8,797 bases of DNA from JBEKJU01 sp050011095 (GTDB taxonomy: Bacteria; Desulfobacterota; Syntrophorhabdia; Syntrophorhabdales; WCHB1-27), in contig JBEKJU010000143.1 of the NCBI GenBank assembly GCA_050011095.1, positions 1 to 8,797 of the forward strand, read 5' to 3'. The position numbers and the translations under genes were made by a program. Positions 7,701-8,797 of this stretch are shown piece after piece. How positions within the stretch are numbered: the stretch's first letter is position 1; each line of letters begins with the position of its first letter. The notes under the pieces are model-generated. The model saw only the letters and a program-made list of their open reading frames with translations. It was not told where the DNA came from and ran no database searches.

Positions 7701-8797
7701 GAGACCACAAAGTGGTTTGGTACATGTACCGATATCGACGAGTTTAAGAGGGTTGAAGCTCAGTTCCGCCAGGCGCAAAAGATGGAAGCTCTCGGCACGC
7801 TCACAGGAGGCGTCGCCCACGATTTCAACAATATCTTAGCCGCCATCATCGGGTTCACGGAGCTCGTAGAGGAACATGTACCCAAAGGTAGCCGGGAGGC
7901 GCACCACCTGAAGAGGGTCATGGAGTCTTCCTTACGGGGCCGGGACTTGGTTCGGCAGCTGCTCACCTTCAGCAGAAAAGCCGAGCAGGAGAAGAAACCT
8001 TTAAGTTTGAGCAGCGTTGTCGAAGAGACGGTCAAGCTTCTCCGGGCGACTACGCCGTCGACTATCAAGATCAAGGTTGCCGTCGGAAGTGAGTCTGGGC
8101 CTATCCTCGGAGACCCCACCCAGATTCAGCAAATCCTTATGAACCTTTGCACCAACGCCGTGCACGCCATGCGGGAGAAGGGTGGGACTCTCGACATCCA
8201 AGTGAGCAACCACAGCGTTTCCCCATCGGATGGAAACCCCCATGGGATTAACCCCGGCCTTTATACAAGGCTGACCGTTCGCGATACCGGCGCCGGCATG
8301 TCTCCCGACATCGTGGATAGGATATTCGACCCCTTCTTCACGACAAAGAAGCTCGGAGAGGGAACGGGACTGGGCTTATCTGTCGTCCACGGTATTGTGA
8401 AGCAATCTAACGGTCATATCACCGTCGAGAGCGAACCCGGCAAGGGGTCCACCTTCACGGTATATTTCCCCCAGATCACAGGAGAGCTGGAAGCCGATGC
8501 GACTACTGACGACATGCTCCCCACAGGCTCCGAGCGCATCCTCTTCGTCGATGATGAAGAGGCCCTCGTGGAGATGGGTGAAGACATCCTCGCGGAACTC
8601 GGCTACGAGGTGACATCCCGGATGAACGGCAGGGAGGCCCTTGCGCTCTTCAGGCTGGACCCATCCCGGTTCGATCTTGTCATTACCGACCAAACCATGC
8701 CCGAGATGACCGGCGTTGAGCTTGCAAAAGAAATCCTATCCCTCAGGGCCAATATGCCGATCATCATGTGCACAGGTTTCAGCTATGTAGTCGATGC
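4794..8797 (+). CDS. Membrane-bound hybrid sensor histidine kinase (multi-TM, DUF4118, four PAS, HisKA-HATPase-receiver), 3' end outside window
   Basis: I translated this frame codon by codon from 4794 to the window end and found no stop: 1334 complete residues, unfinished. A basic N-terminus precedes about eight hydrophobic helices (roughly residues 30-48, 59-80, 89-108, 121-142, 152-180, 192-213, 223-243 and 255-272). A second membrane block at about 290-388 (FYPAVILAALYGGLRAGLL, then DYFW) matches DUF4118, the four-helix membrane domain known from KdpD. A coiled-coil linker (about 396-440) leads to four PAS domains at about 443-565, 573-699, 700-841 and 866-993. HisKA has H1009 (AHDFNN). 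The HATPase has N1117 and N1121, D1164-G1166-G1168, F1178-DPFF and G1190-T-G-L-G1194. The receiver has D1253/D1254, phosphoacceptor D1299 (TDQTMP) and T1327. Its conserved lysine and end lie beyond the edge. The likely role is sensing at or within the membrane and phosphorelay through the receiver. It lacks the KdpD N-terminal and universal-stress domains, so it is not KdpD. The catalytic core is closely related to that of the kinase at 1647-4538. Confidence 0.95.
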   Translation, partial: MNGRNAKVGPDFGAGHEPSQGLRAGRLARLAWLPIPLLAAAIIVARVAGGSESYMSEPLRLVLSFTFYTLVSLGTLFLIGRSFLVSGKPGLLLLECGVILWSLAGTVGDVVAPSDANVNASIFNTVIFLAGLCHLAGASLSLRPQAALRSPTLWLAGASALALGALWLVAYAALAGWLPVFFIPGQGGTLVRYCVLISAIAMFVLSASLMLAGQREARAPFAAWYALAMLSLSVGLFGIMIQLSFGSVVNWLARTAEWLGGLYLLFASIAALRESNLPLFPPERKSLSKRYGYGVAVAIVITATAARFALSPALGTSSPFLTFYPAVILAALYGGLRAGLLTTVLSALIVDYFWMEPVGQFAIQSPTDWITMLLFLLASTMISFAIEAMHKARVGLVLHQDHLEEVVKNRTAELEREVVERKKAEEDLVKTKTIAENRAIELQALMEAVPALVFITHDHQSSYMTGNRATYDMLGVPLEGNVSKSAPQEEQPATFRAMRDGQEIPADQLPVQEAAKGHEVQDYELDLVFTDGTTRTIFGNATPLKGPDGGTKGAVGVFIDITKRKKAEEALHESEERFRTMANALPQLAWIAKSDGYIFWYNQRWYDYTGTTPEEMEGWGWQRVHDPEVLPQVLEQWKASIATGTSFDMVFPLRGADGQFRPFLTRIMPFKDASGNVTQWFGTNTDIAERKQAEDEIRKSLDAVRRSEEQFRVLIQNVGSAVALVDEAGRFSVVNPEFLRMFGLDSESDILNVNSQDWGRWHVYGEDGKLLHVDDHPVRKAVMTGKPVISQLVAVRNPGVHRLTWMLVNAEPLLREDGTVYTVVSTYHDITERKQIEKELHKSRDELELRVQERTEALRRQAEALSASEKEFRLLAEAMPQIVWITRADGWNIYFNQQWVDYTGLTLEESYGHGWNKPFHPDDQKRAWDAWQNAVTNNDTYSLECRLRAADGTYRWWLVRGVPVVNGKGETTKWFGTCTDIDEFKRVEAQFRQAQKMEALGTLTGGVAHDFNNILAAIIGFTELVEEHVPKGSREAHHLKRVMESSLRGRDLVRQLLTFSRKAEQEKKPLSLSSVVEETVKLLRATTPSTIKIKVAVGSESGPILGDPTQIQQILMNLCTNAVHAMREKGGTLDIQVSNHSVSPSDGNPHGINPGLYTRLTVRDTGAGMSPDIVDRIFDPFFTTKKLGEGTGLGLSVVHGIVKQSNGHITVESEPGKGSTFTVYFPQITGELEADATTDDMLPTGSERILFVDDEEALVEMGEDILAELGYEVTSRMNGREALALFRLDPSRFDLVITDQTMPEMTGVELAKEILSLRANMPIIMCTGFSYVVD
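5668..5686 (+). repeat. 19-base near-perfect palindrome inside the membrane kinase gene
   Basis: GCTACGGCG (5668-5676), one central T, then CGCCGTAGC (5678-5686) form two exact 9-base inverted arms. The left arm overlaps a short direct repeat (CTACGG twice at 5663-5674). It encodes part of the stretch KRYGYGVAVAI, right at the junction between the eight-helix region and DUF4118. In RNA it could fold with a 3-base loop and 8 pairs. It may be chance in GC-rich DNA, a fusion scar, or a translational pause site. The pairing is certain; any role is not. Confidence 0.6.

Noticed and set aside
4794..8797. Calling the membrane kinase KdpD because of DUF4118
   Set aside because: It lacks the KdpD N-terminal nucleotide-binding and universal-stress domains, carries four PAS domains and a fused receiver, and no kdp genes are nearby.

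Overview
The window is a run of large signal-transduction genes, all on the + strand, from a GC-rich bacterium. The sequence shows no taxonomic marker. The kinase style (HDFNN phosphorylation box, long PAS chains, C-terminal receiver) and a CheB-CheR-PAS type protein next to hybrid kinases are common in Desulfobacterota/Deltaproteobacteria such as Geobacter-like or syntrophic lineages. That placement is an inference and could be wrong. No rRNA, tRNA, CRISPR array, insertion sequence or phage gene was seen.

Layout. (1) Positions 2-1501 hold the 3' part of a CheB/CheR-PAS type gene whose start lies left of the window. What is visible is the probable tail of the methyltransferase domain, a PAS domain, a very regular heptad coiled coil and two more PAS-like domains, then a stop with no kinase domain. 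(2) Positions 1502-1646 are non-coding, with one inverted repeat and a strong ribosome binding site at the end. (3) Positions 1647-4538 encode a complete soluble hybrid histidine kinase: four PAS-like domains, HisKA, HATPase and a receiver. (4) Positions 4539-4683 are non-coding and hold a good extended -10 promoter candidate. (5) Positions 4684-4797 could encode a 37-residue peptide whose stop codon overlaps the next start (ATGA). (6) Positions 4794-8797 hold a single open frame that runs off the right edge. It encodes a membrane-bound hybrid kinase of at least 1334 residues: about eight predicted membrane helices, a DUF4118 (KdpD-like) membrane domain, four PAS domains, HisKA, HATPase and a receiver cut just before its conserved lysine.

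How the genes may work together. The two kinases share clearly paralogous HisKA-HATPase-receiver cores but have unrelated sensor halves, one cytosolic and one membrane-embedded. Neither has a visible DNA-binding or enzymatic output, so each probably passes phosphate through its receiver to an Hpt protein or response regulator outside the window. The CheB/CheR-type neighbour adds a possible link to chemosensory-style methylation control. The most unusual local details are the short ORF translationally coupled to the membrane kinase under its own candidate promoter, and the combination of an N-terminal multi-helix sensor with DUF4118. I see no clear evidence of a wholly new biological system.
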